Positions 9,147-16,677 of a stretch of 64,000 nucleotides of DNA are shown here, in pieces. Under the pieces are notes generated by a model. That model saw only the letters and a program-made list of their open reading frames with translations, was not told the DNA's origin and searched no databases. Positions within the stretch are counted from its first letter, which is position 1, and each line of letters opens with the position of its first letter. This stretch comes from Cobetia amphilecti (GTDB lineage Bacteria > Pseudomonadota > Gammaproteobacteria > Pseudomonadales > Halomonadaceae), in the NCBI RefSeq assembly GCF_030010415.1, contig NZ_JASCSA010000007.1; one strand, given 5' to 3'. A program made the translations under genes and the position numbers.

Positions 9147-10562
9147 ATGGCCAATCAGCTCGCCAACGACTTCCAGTTCATCGATGTGGGTCGTCAGGAC
9201 CCGCAGAAGAAAGATGCTCGCGTGCGCGCACGTGAGTTCAACGAGATCTATGCCGAGTTCAAGCCGGTAGAAGCCGCCAGCCAGGCACATCGCTGCCTGG
9301 GCTGTGGCAATCCCTACTGTGAGTGGAAGTGCCCGGTACACAACTACATTCCCAACTGGCTGAAGCTGGTCTCCGAGGGCAACATCCTCGAAGCCGCCGA
9401 GCTTTCGCACCAGACCAACTCGCTGCCGGAAGTCTGTGGTCGCGTCTGCCCGCAGGACCGTCTCTGCGAGGGCGACTGCACCCTGAATGACGGCTTCGGT
9501 GCCGTCACCATCGGCTCGGTGGAGAAGTACATCACCGACACCGCCTTCGCGATGGGCTGGCGCCCCGACATGTCCAAGGTCAGCTGGACCGACAAGCGCG
9601 TCGCCATCATCGGTGCAGGCCCGGCGGGTCTCGGTGCCGCCGATATCCTGGTGCGCAATGGCGTGCGTCCAGTGATCTATGATCGCCATCCGGAAATCGG
9701 CGGTCTGCTGACCTTCGGTATCCCGGAGTTCAAGCTCGAGAAGGGCGTGATGACGCGTCGCCGCGAGATCTTCGAAGAGATGGGCATGGAGTTCCGTCTC
9801 AACGTCGAGGTCGGGCGTGATGTGACCTTCGATGCGCTGCTCGAGGAATACGATGCCGTCTTCCTTGGCATGGGGACCTACAACGCCATGAGCGGCGGCT
9901 TCCCGGGCGAGGATCTGCCGGGCGTGCACAAGGCGCTCGACTTCCTGATCGCCAACGTCAATCACTGCCTGGGCTTCGAGAAGGACCCGGCGGATTACGT
10001 CTCCATGGAAGGCAAGAAGGTCGTGGTGCTCGGCGGCGGTGATACCGCGATGGACTGCAACCGCACCTCCATCCGCCAGGGCGCGGAAAGCGTGACCTGT
10101 GCCTACCGTCGTGACGAGGCCAACATGCCGGGCTCACGCCGTGAGGTGACCAATGCCCGCGAAGAGGGCGTCGATTTCCTCTTCAACCGTCAGCCGGTGG
10201 CAGTGGTCGGCGATGGCAAGGTCGAAGGCGTCAAGGTCGTGCGCACCCGTCTGGGTGAACCGGATGCCAATGGCCGTCAGCGTCCGGAAGTGGTGCCGGG
10301 CTCTGAAGAGATTCTGCCGGCGGATGCCGTGGTCGTGGCCTTCGGTTTCCAGGCAAGCCCTGCGCCGTGGTTCGCCGACTTCGACATCGCCGTCGATGAG
10401 CGTGGCCGCATCGCGACCAGCGCCGAGCGTCATGCCTTCCAGACCACCAATGCCAAGGTCTTCGCTGGCGGTGACATGGTGCGCGGTTCCGATCTGGTGG
10501 TGACCGCCATCGATGAAGGTCGCCGTGCCGCTGAAGGGATTCTTGATTTCCTGGAAGTGTAA
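9147..10562 (+). CDS. gltD: Glutamate synthase (NADPH) small subunit
   Basis: A 471-residue flavoprotein that passes electrons from NADPH through FAD and iron-sulfur clusters to the FMN of GltB. Cluster-binding cysteines lie in the N-terminal fifth: CLGCGNPYCEWKCPVHNYIP and CGRVCPQDRLCEGDC. The FAD-binding GAGPAGLGAADILVRNG is near residue 153, the NADPH-binding GGGDTAMDC is about 140 residues later, and the C-terminal FAD-contacting AGGDMVRGSDLVVTAI is typical. A strong AAGGAGG at 9133-9139 fixes the start. A long hairpin without a U-tract (10578-10611) follows. Confidence 0.98.
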   Translation: MANQLANDFQFIDVGRQDPQKKDARVRAREFNEIYAEFKPVEAASQAHRCLGCGNPYCEWKCPVHNYIPNWLKLVSEGNILEAAELSHQTNSLPEVCGRVCPQDRLCEGDCTLNDGFGAVTIGSVEKYITDTAFAMGWRPDMSKVSWTDKRVAIIGAGPAGLGAADILVRNGVRPVIYDRHPEIGGLLTFGIPEFKLEKGVMTRRREIFEEMGMEFRLNVEVGRDVTFDALLEEYDAVFLGMGTYNAMSGGFPGEDLPGVHKALDFLIANVNHCLGFEKDPADYVSMEGKKVVVLGGGDTAMDCNRTSIRQGAESVTCAYRRDEANMPGSRREVTNAREEGVDFLFNRQPVAVVGDGKVEGVKVVRTRLGEPDANGRQRPEVVPGSEEILPADAVVVAFGFQASPAPWFADFDIAVDERGRIATSAERHAFQTTNAKVFAGGDMVRGSDLVVTAIDEGRRAAEGILDFLEV

Positions 10563-10577
10563 AGGTCATGTGACGTC

Positions 10578-10611
10578 ACGCATCAGGCCCGCCACGGCGG
10601 GTCTGATGCGT
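10578..10611 (+). terminator. Hairpin after gltD, terminator-like
   Basis: ACGCATCAG-G-CCCGCC pairs with GGCGGG-T-CTGATGCGT around a 2-base loop. This is a long stem, but only TTA follows, not a true U-tract, so efficient intrinsic termination is uncertain. Confidence 0.55.
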
Positions 10612-10664
10612 TATGGCGGGTGCATCGGATGGCGACGCGAGATGGGCAGGTGGTGGCATTCAAA

Positions 10665-10693
10665 TTGAGCCGGAGCAGCCTTTCCGCTAGACT
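10665..10693 (+). promoter_or_regulatory. Candidate sigma-70 promoter of pyrG
   Basis: TTGAGC at 10665-10670 and TAGACT at 10688-10693, with an exact 17-base spacer, 64 bases before the pyrG start and after the gltD hairpin. The sequence match is good. No experimental start site is known. Confidence 0.55.
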
Positions 10694-10756
10694 GGCGACC
10701 CATCCTGATCCGTTCCCCCGGATCTCTCCTACAGCTCACGTTTTCGGCAGGTTTCC

Positions 10757-12397
10757 ATGACACGATTTATCTTCGTGACGGGCGGCGTTGTGTCCTCGCT
10801 TGGCAAGGGCATCGCATCCGCTTCGCTGGCGGCTATTCTCGAGGCCCGTGGCCTCAAGGTCACCATCCTCAAGCTGGATCCGTACATCAACGTCGATCCG
10901 GGCACCATGAGCCCGTTCCAGCACGGCGAAGTCTTTGTCACCGAAGATGGCGCGGAAACCGACCTCGACCTCGGTCACTACGAGCGCTTCATCCGCTCGC
11001 GCATGACCCAGGGCAACAACTTCACCACCGGTCGCGTCTACGAGCACGTGCTGCGCAAGGAGCGCCGCGGTGACTACCTCGGCGGAACGGTGCAGGTCAT
11101 CCCGCACATCACCGACGAGATCAAGCGTCGCGTGATCGCCGGCGGTGAAGGCTATGACGTCGCACTGGTCGAGATCGGCGGTACCGTGGGTGACATCGAG
11201 TCGCTGCCGTTCCTGGAGTCCATCCGTCAGCTGCGTGCGCAGCTGGGTGGCGAGCGTGCGCTCTTCATGCACCTGACGCTGGTGCCGTACATCAAGACGG
11301 CCGGCGAGACCAAGACCAAGCCGACCCAGCACAGCGTCAAGGAGCTGCGCTCCATCGGTATCCAGCCGGATATCCTGATCTGCCGCAGCGAAGTCGAGAT
11401 CGAGGAAAGCGAGCGTCGCAAGATCTCGCTGTTCACCAACGTCGAAGAGCGTGCCGTCGTCTCCCTGCAGGATGCCGACACCATCTATCGCATTCCTTTG
11501 ATGCTCCACGAAGCCGGCCTCGACGAGATCGTCTGTGACAAGTTCCGCCTGGAGGCCAAAGAGGCCGACATGTCCGAGTGGGTCGCGGTGCTCGACGCCA
11601 AGCTCAACCCGCTCAAGACCATCAACATCGCGATGGTCGGCAAGTACATGGAGCTGCTCGACGCCTACAAGTCGCTGAACGAGGCGCTGATCCACGCCGG
11701 TATCCAGGGGCGTGTGAAGGTCAACGTCGACTTCATCGACTCCGAGGAGATCGAGCGCAACGGCACCGACCGTCTGATCGGCAAGGACGCGGTGCTGGTA
11801 CCGGGCGGCTTCGGCGAGCGTGGCGTGGAAGGCAAGATCGCCACTGCGCGCTTCGCGCGTGAGAACAAGGTGCCGTATCTGGGCATCTGCCTGGGCATGC
11901 AGGTTGCCGTCATCGAGTTCGCGCGTAACGTGGCGGGCTGGAGCGATGCCAACTCCACCGAGTTCACCCATGACACCCAGCACCCGGTGGTCGGTCTGAT
12001 CACCGAGTGGCTGACGCCGGAAGGCAAGATCGAGACCCGCGACGCGGCGTCTGATCTGGGCGGCACCATGCGTCTCGGCGGCCAGGCCTGCAGCCTGCTC
12101 AACGGCTCCAAGGCGCATCAGGCCTACGGCAGCGACGAGATCGTCGAGCGTCACCGCCACCGCTATGAGGTCAACGACCAGTTCGTGCCGGCCCTGGAAG
12201 AAGCGGGCCTGATCTTCTCCGGTCGCAGCGTCGACAACTCGCTGGTCGAGATGGTCGAGCTGCCGGATCACCCGTGGTTCGTGGCATGTCAGTTCCACCC
12301 GGAATTCACCTCCACGCCGCGTGATGGCCATCCGCTGTTCACCGGCTTCGTGAATGCCGCGCTCAATCACAAGGCGGCGCGTACTCGCGGCGAGTGA
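10757..12397 (+). CDS. pyrG: CTP synthase
   Basis: A 546-residue enzyme that aminates UTP to CTP using ATP and glutamine. The N-terminal synthetase domain starts MTRFIFVTGGVVSSLGKGI, with its P-loop-like GGVVSSLGKG. The C-terminal class I glutamine amidotransferase has the nucleophile in GICLGMQ (Cys378) and the His-Glu pair in HPEFTSTP. The protein runs to near-identical length with E. coli PyrG. It starts an ancient block, pyrG-kdsA-eno. A hairpin at 12411-12433 and a separate start region before kdsA suggest partly independent expression of the downstream genes. Confidence 0.98.
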   Translation: MTRFIFVTGGVVSSLGKGIASASLAAILEARGLKVTILKLDPYINVDPGTMSPFQHGEVFVTEDGAETDLDLGHYERFIRSRMTQGNNFTTGRVYEHVLRKERRGDYLGGTVQVIPHITDEIKRRVIAGGEGYDVALVEIGGTVGDIESLPFLESIRQLRAQLGGERALFMHLTLVPYIKTAGETKTKPTQHSVKELRSIGIQPDILICRSEVEIEESERRKISLFTNVEERAVVSLQDADTIYRIPLMLHEAGLDEIVCDKFRLEAKEADMSEWVAVLDAKLNPLKTINIAMVGKYMELLDAYKSLNEALIHAGIQGRVKVNVDFIDSEEIERNGTDRLIGKDAVLVPGGFGERGVEGKIATARFARENKVPYLGICLGMQVAVIEFARNVAGWSDANSTEFTHDTQHPVVGLITEWLTPEGKIETRDAASDLGGTMRLGGQACSLLNGSKAHQAYGSDEIVERHRHRYEVNDQFVPALEEAGLIFSGRSVDNSLVEMVELPDHPWFVACQFHPEFTSTPRDGHPLFTGFVNAALNHKAARTRGE

Positions 12398-12410
12398 TAG
12401 GGTGTTGAGC

Positions 12411-12433
12411 GGGCGCCACCTCGGGTGGCGCCC
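12411..12433 (+). terminator. Hairpin after pyrG
   Basis: A perfect 10-bp stem, GGGCGCCACC with GGTGGCGCCC, around a 3-base loop, directly after pyrG. Only a weak T-bias follows, so it may attenuate or stabilise RNA rather than fully terminate. Confidence 0.5.
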
Positions 12434-12528
12434 GTAGGTCTTCTCCGCGGTGGTTGCATGTCTTGATGTTCGCCAGAGCATCCTCAGGCAGACTGCCGAT
12501 GGACAACGATTTGATGGACGGTGCAGAG

Positions 12529-13380
12529 ATGAGCAACGAACAACGCGTGATCGATTTTGCGGGTCTGCAAGTCGCCAACGATCGTCCGATGACGCTTTTC
12601 GGTGGCATGAACGTGCTCGAATCGCGGGAGTTGGCGCTGGAAGTCGCCGAGCAGTACGTCGAAGTGACGTCACGTCTGGGCATGCCGTACGTCTTCAAGG
12701 CCAGCTTCGACAAGGCCAATCGCAGCTCCATGCACTCCTACCGCGGTCCCGGGATGGAGAAGGGACTCGAGATTCTGGCCGAGATCAAGTCGCGCTTCGG
12801 TGTGCCGATCATCACGGACGTGCATGAGCCGCATCAGGCGGCGGCCGTGGCGGAAGTGGCCGATGTCATCCAGCTGCCGGCCTTCCTGGCGCGGCAGACG
12901 GACCTGGTCGTGGCCATGGCGCGCACCGGCGCCGTCATCAACGTCAAGAAGCCGCAGTTCCTCGCGCCGCACGAGATGCGCCATATCGTCGCCAAGTGCG
13001 GTGAAGCGGGCAATGACCGGATTCTGCTGTGCGAGCGTGGCTCCAGCTTCGGTTACAACAACCTGGTGGTCGACATGCTCGGCATGGCCGAGATGAAGGA
13101 TAGCGGCCTGCCGGTATTGTTCGATGTCACCCACTCGCTGCAGCGCCCGGGCGGGCGAGCCGATTCCGCTGGCGGCCGTCGTGAGCAGGTCTTCGATCTG
13201 GCACGCTCCGGTGTCGCATTGGGGCTGGCGGGTCTGTTCCTCGAAGCGCATCCGGACCCGGACAACGCCAAGTGTGACGGTCCCTGCGCCTTGCCGCTGG
13301 ACCAGCTCGAACCCTTCCTGCGCCAGCTGCAATCGCTGGATGCGCTGGTCAAGGGCTTCGCGCCGCTGGACATTCGTTGA
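12529..13380 (+). CDS. kdsA: KDO-8-phosphate synthase
   Basis: A 283-residue aldolase that joins phosphoenolpyruvate and arabinose-5-phosphate to make KDO-8-phosphate for the lipopolysaccharide inner core. Family signatures are VLFGGMNVLES-like FGGMNVLES, FKASFDKANRSS, ITDVHEPHQA, PAFLARQTDL and NVKKPQFLAP. The metal-free class asparagine is in the KPQ/NVKK region. I chose ATG 12529 because MSNEQRVIDFAGLQVAND then lines up with E. coli KdsA, giving almost the same length. In-frame ATGs at 12499 and 12514 are alternatives, and no ribosome binding site is strong enough to decide. It ends at a clear terminator (13392-13422). Confidence 0.96.
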   Translation: MSNEQRVIDFAGLQVANDRPMTLFGGMNVLESRELALEVAEQYVEVTSRLGMPYVFKASFDKANRSSMHSYRGPGMEKGLEILAEIKSRFGVPIITDVHEPHQAAAVAEVADVIQLPAFLARQTDLVVAMARTGAVINVKKPQFLAPHEMRHIVAKCGEAGNDRILLCERGSSFGYNNLVVDMLGMAEMKDSGLPVLFDVTHSLQRPGGRADSAGGRREQVFDLARSGVALGLAGLFLEAHPDPDNAKCDGPCALPLDQLEPFLRQLQSLDALVKGFAPLDIR

Positions 13381-13391
13381 GCAGGACTACT

Positions 13392-13422
13392 GGCCGTTCA
13401 CCCCTGTGTGAGCGGCCTTTTT
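13392..13422 (+). terminator. Intrinsic terminator after kdsA
   Basis: GGCCGTTCAC pairs with GTGAGCGGCC (one wobble), followed directly by TTTTT. It separates kdsA from eno. Confidence 0.85.
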
Positions 13423-13482
13423 GCACTATGGGCAAGATGCCCGTCGTGGTGTTTCAATCCCCCGTGTAGAGGACGACACAAG

Positions 13483-14772
13483 ATGGCCAATATCGTCGAA
13501 ATCCGCGCCCTTGAGGTGCTCGATTCCCGTGGTAACCCGACCGTACAGGCCGAGGTCGTGCTGGAAGGTGGCCAACGCGCCAGTGCCTGCGCTCCTTCCG
13601 GTGCCTCCACCGGTTCGCGTGAAGCGCTGGAATTGCGTGATGGCGACAAGAGCCGTTATCTGGGCAAGGGCGTGCTGAAGGCAGTCGAAGCCGTCAATGG
13701 CGCGATCCGCGAGCGCCTCGTGGGCATGGATGCACTCGACCAGCGCGCGCTGGACGATGCCATGCTGGCGCTGGACGGTACCGAGAACAAGGAATCGCTG
13801 GGTGCCAACGCGATTCTTGCCGTCTCTCTGGCGGCTGCCAAGGCGGCAGCGCAGGCCAAGGGCATCGAGCTCTACGCTCACATCGCTGAGCTCTACGGCC
13901 AGCCGGGCCAGTACTCCATGCCGGTGCCGATGATGAACATCATCAACGGCGGTGAGCATGCCGACAACAATGTCGACATCCAGGAGTTCATGGTCCAGCC
14001 GGTCGGCGCGCCGACCTTCCGTGAAGCACTGCGCACCGGCGCCGAGATCTTCCACGCGCTGAAGAAGGTGCTGCAGGGTCGCGAGCTGAGCACCTCCGTG
14101 GGTGATGAAGGTGGCTTTGCACCGAACCTGGCGTCCAACTCCGAAGCACTGGCCGTCATCAAGCAGGCCGTCAGCGATGCAGGCTACACCCTGGGCACCG
14201 ATGTGACCCTGGCGCTGGATTGCGCGTCTTCCGAGTTCTACAAGGACGGTCAGTACAACCTGTCCGGCGAAGGCAAGAGCTTCGACGCACGTGGTTTCGT
14301 CGACTATCTGGCCGGCCTGGCCGCGGAGTATCCGATCGTCTCCATCGAAGACGGCATGGATGAGTCCGACTGGGAAGGCTGGAAGATGCTGACCGACGAG
14401 CTGGGCGACAAGGTGCAGCTGGTCGGCGACGACCTGTTCGTCACCAACACGCGCATCCTGAGCCGTGGTATCGATGAAGGCATCGGCAACTCCATCCTGA
14501 TCAAGTTCAACCAGATCGGCTCGCTGTCTGAGACCCTGGATGCGATCAAGATGGCGCAGGCCGCCGGCTTCACCGCGGTCATCTCCCACCGCAGTGGCGA
14601 GACCGAAGACACCACCATCGCCGACCTCGCCGTCGGTACCTGTGCTGGCCAGATCAAGACCGGCTCTCTGTGCCGCTCTGACCGTGTCGCCAAGTACAAC
14701 CGACTGCTGGTGATCGAGCAGCAGCTGGGTGACGTGGCTTACAACGGCCTGAAAGAGATCAAGGGTCAGTAA
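13483..14772 (+). CDS. eno: Enolase
   Basis: A 429-residue glycolytic enzyme that converts 2-phosphoglycerate to phosphoenolpyruvate. In many gammaproteobacteria it is also part of the RNA degradosome. Visible signatures are the N-terminal IRALEVLDSRGNPTVQAEV, the loop SGASTGSREALELRD, the Mg2+-site residues in SIEDGMDESDW and LVGDDLFVTN, and ISHRSGETEDT near the catalytic lysine region. The start at 13483 follows AGAGGA and gives the canonical MANI N-terminus; a longer in-frame start at 13408 adds atypical sequence over the kdsA terminator. Unusually, ftsB does not follow. The next element is a non-coding RNA region. Confidence 0.98.
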   Translation: MANIVEIRALEVLDSRGNPTVQAEVVLEGGQRASACAPSGASTGSREALELRDGDKSRYLGKGVLKAVEAVNGAIRERLVGMDALDQRALDDAMLALDGTENKESLGANAILAVSLAAAKAAAQAKGIELYAHIAELYGQPGQYSMPVPMMNIINGGEHADNNVDIQEFMVQPVGAPTFREALRTGAEIFHALKKVLQGRELSTSVGDEGGFAPNLASNSEALAVIKQAVSDAGYTLGTDVTLALDCASSEFYKDGQYNLSGEGKSFDARGFVDYLAGLAAEYPIVSIEDGMDESDWEGWKMLTDELGDKVQLVGDDLFVTNTRILSRGIDEGIGNSILIKFNQIGSLSETLDAIKMAQAAGFTAVISHRSGETEDTTIADLAVGTCAGQIKTGSLCRSDRVAKYNRLLVIEQQLGDVAYNGLKEIKGQ

Positions 14773-14821
14773 TCGCCTGTGATGTGAGGGCTCAGCGCCC
14801 AGCATCGCAGAGGTAACTTGC

Positions 14822-14853
14822 AACGGGGTCGTGCCTTCTGGCACGGCCCCGTT
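14822..14853 (+). terminator. Hairpin after eno
   Basis: A 14-bp stem, AACGGGGTCGTGCC with GGCACGGCCCCGTT (one wobble), and a TTCT loop. No U-run follows, so it is probably an RNA-stabilising or weak terminator hairpin that separates eno from the sRNA promoter region. Confidence 0.6.
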
Positions 14854-14926
14854 GTGCATTGCAGGCGATGATTGCGTACGTTTGAGAGGGATGCAGGAAA
14901 CAGGCCGCTTTCAGGCACTGATTTCG

Positions 14927-14944
14927 TGTAAGCCATCTCTTACA
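14927..14944 (+). promoter_or_regulatory. GacA upstream activating sequence (TGTAAG-N6-CTTACA)
   Basis: A perfect 18-base dyad, TGTAAG, CCATCT, CTTACA, lying about 135 bases before the proposed sRNA start. It is identical to the consensus GacA box of Pseudomonas rsmY and rsmZ (established knowledge). Its position before a GGA-rich RNA strongly suggests control by the GacS/GacA two-component system; gacA itself is not in this window. Confidence 0.85.
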
Positions 14945-15034
14945 AATCCCGCAGGACAATCGAGACACTGGCTGCGAGTCGCCTGCGGATATGAACGTAT
15001 GTTCTTCAGTATCTATTTGATTTTATTGAATATA

Positions 15035-15063
15035 TTTTCTTTGACGGCCTGTTCAGGTATAGC
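15035..15063 (+). promoter_or_regulatory. Candidate promoter of the CsrB/RsmZ-like RNA
   Basis: TATAGC at 15058-15063 with TTTTCT 17 bases upstream, in a sharply AT-rich stretch (about 14996-15045). The -35 match is poor, as expected for an activator-dependent promoter. The transcription start would be near 15070. TTGACG at 15041 is an alternative -35, but its spacing to TATAGC is wrong. Confidence 0.4.
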
Positions 15064-15069
15064 GGGTTA

Positions 15070-15840
15070 AGCGGTTTGGCTAGTTGCCTCGCCGGCGAAT
15101 GCTGCCCAGAATGGCTGCATGGACGTGAGGGTGCGGCGGGACACCGCAGTCTCGGCAGGATGCCAACGGGATGATCAGAAAAGACTTGATGGCGAGACAG
15201 GACGTTTCGCCCCGCTGAGCAGGACGCTCGGCGGAAAAGGACCTGACATGGACGTCGGTAGCAGAGAGCTGCATATCTTCGCTTGAAGGAGTCAGGCGAG
15301 AGATGCCAGGGAAGCAAGGATGGCAGGCATGACACCGGAGTGTGTCTGGATCAGGATGATCCGTCGGCGATGGGAAGCGCCACACAGGCAGGAAGCACGA
15401 TAACGACACGGAGTGTCGAAGAGCCCCAGGCTCTGATATGCAGTCAGGAAGCTTGCCCTTCACAGGAAGTGACGGATGACGGGACATCATCCGCGTCAGG
15501 AATGATGGGGCAGACAGCGGCAGCATCAAGTGGCAGGAAGCCACGACAAGGATGGTCGGACAAGGAATGTCGTGAGGCTGTCAGCTGCACAGGCAGGGAG
15601 CGGTACAGGCAGGACGCCGGGCAATGCATGGGCAGGACAGCAGGACAGGCAAATATATGCACTAACGGGCATTGCGGTGGGACAGCTGCGCGAGCAGTGC
15701 TGCAATGCCCGCCACGCGTGACGGTGCGCCCCGAATGACAGGACGTCGTGAAGGGCAGGGACAGCACTCAGGAGTGCGATCCAGGATGGATCGACAGGGA
15801 CACGCTTGGAGCGGGCGACCTTACGGGGTCGCCCTTTTTT
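15070..15840 (+). ncRNA. rsmZ: Long CsrB/RsmZ-family CsrA-sequestering sRNA
   Basis: A non-coding region with about 39 GGA triplets (mostly AGGA or GGGA) between 15121 and 15810, many in the loops of small hairpins. Examples are GGATC-AGGAT-GATCC (15348-15362), CGATCC-AGGAT-GGATCG (15777-15793), TCAC-AGGAA-GTGA (15460-15472), GACA-AGGAA-TGTC (15559-15571), GAGC-AGGAC-GCTC (15217-15229), CGACAC-GGA-GTGTCG (15404-15418), and the loop CGGGACA used twice (15132-15148, 15473-15493). It ends in a strong terminator and starts after a GacA box. These are the defining traits of RNAs that titrate CsrA/RsmA. It lies next to fdxA-mutS, like rsmZ in Pseudomonas. At roughly 770 bases it is far longer than CsrB (about 370) or RsmZ. 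The 5' end is inferred; there is no internal T-run that would split it. Confidence 0.85.
15813..15840 (+). terminator. Intrinsic terminator of the CsrB/RsmZ-like RNA
   Basis: GGGCGACC pairs perfectly with GGTCGCCC around a 6-base loop, followed by TTTTTT. It is the only strong intrinsic terminator with a U-tract between eno and fdxA on the + strand. Confidence 0.92.
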
Positions 15841-15917
15841 ATGCCCGGATGTCAGAGGGCTGAGCTCCTGACATGAGCTTGAGGCACCGACTTCAGGCGC
15901 CGACTTTCGGCATCAGA

Positions 15918-15963
15918 GACAGAAACGGCAGCGGCTCCCGAGGGAATCGCTGCCGTTTCTGTC
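15918..15963 (-). terminator. Long hairpin downstream of fdxA
   Basis: A 16-bp perfect stem, GACAGAAACGGCAGCG with CGCTGCCGTTTCTGTC, enclosing a smaller TCCC/GGGA hairpin. It lies between the convergent sRNA and fdxA. U-tracts are weak on both strands, so it may act as a bidirectional barrier. Confidence 0.6.
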
Positions 15964-16034
15964 GTGAGAGCCGGGCTTGCCCGGTCAGGGCGGGCAAGCC
16001 ACTTGCCACGCGAGATGCGGTTTGCTTGAGGGGC

Positions 16035-16358
16035 TTACTGCTCCAGATACTCAAGCTTGCCATCGACACCATCCCACTTCTCGGCGTCTTCCATGGCGTC
16101 CTTCTTCTCGCTGATGTTCGGCCAGACTTCGGCCAGATCGGCATTCAGCTCGATGAATTCCTTCTGGTTCTCCGGCACTTCATCTTCGGAGAAGATGGCT
16201 TCGGCGGGGCATTCCGGCTCACACAGCGCGCAGTCAATGCACTCATCCGGGTTGATCACCAGGAAGTTCGGGCCTTCGTAGAAGCAATCCACCGGGCAGA
16301 CTTCCACGCAGTCGGTGTATTTGCAGCGAATGCAGTTCTCGGTGACGATGAATGCCAT
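16035..16358 (-). CDS. fdxA: Ferredoxin, 3Fe-4S/4Fe-4S (FdxA family)
   Basis: A 107-residue seven-iron ferredoxin for low-potential electron transfer in the cytosol. Cluster cysteines lie in CIRCKYTDCVEVCPVDCF and CIDCALCEPECP, the usual FdxA pattern. The acidic C-terminal tail (KKDAMEDAEKWDGVDGKLE) is also typical. I chose the ATG at 16358, which follows AGGAGA and gives MAFIVTENCI. An upstream in-frame start would add 50 non-homologous residues. It is convergent with the GGA-rich sRNA and lies downstream of mutS on the same strand. A 20-bp tandem repeat separates it from mutS. Confidence 0.97.
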   Translation of the reverse strand: MAFIVTENCIRCKYTDCVEVCPVDCFYEGPNFLVINPDECIDCALCEPECPAEAIFSEDEVPENQKEFIELNADLAEVWPNISEKKDAMEDAEKWDGVDGKLEYLEQ

Positions 16359-16560
16359 GCAGGTCTCCTGACGCGGATTGGCGTCTCTCTCGTAGGTCGT
16401 GGTCCAGGCGCCCACCATGTGTCGTCTCGGCGACATCATGGTCTTCAGGTTATAAGCGGCGCAGATGTTATAAGGCGTTATTCTAGTGGCGCTCTGCCGC
16501 CCCCGCAATCAGCAGGGGCGGATCGTTTTGGAATGGTGCTATGCCCGAAGGTTGCTGTCG

Positions 16561-16644
16561 AGCCTTGCCACTCATTCTCGAGCCTTGCCACTCATTCTCG
16601 GGCCTTGCCACTCATTCTCGGGCCTTGCCACTCATTCTCGGGCC
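16561..16644. repeat. Tandem repeat, four 20-bp units
   Basis: Four consecutive copies of a 20-base unit (consensus GGCCTTGCCACTCATTCTCG; the first two begin with A) occupy 16561-16640, and a partial fifth (GGCC) follows. The last three junctions are exact. It sits between the mutS stop and the fdxA promoter region, 34 bases after mutS. Exact tandem copies suggest recent slippage. Confidence 0.95.
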
Positions 16645-16677
16645 GGGCGCACCAACGCTGGCTCGGTGTGGCGGCGC

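Noticed and set aside
10736..12673. A 645-codon open frame on the minus strand over pyrG
   Set aside because: It mirrors the codon bias of pyrG, has no family features and no ribosome binding site. The same holds for the long minus frames over gltB, eno, oadB, alaS, aroB and lysC.
15283..15738. A 151-codon + strand frame inside the sRNA region
   Set aside because: No homology features, no ribosome binding site, biased by repeated AGGA motifs. The RNA reading explains the sequence better.
16561..16644. CRISPR-like look of the 20-bp repeats
   Set aside because: The copies are directly adjacent without spacers and there are no cas genes.
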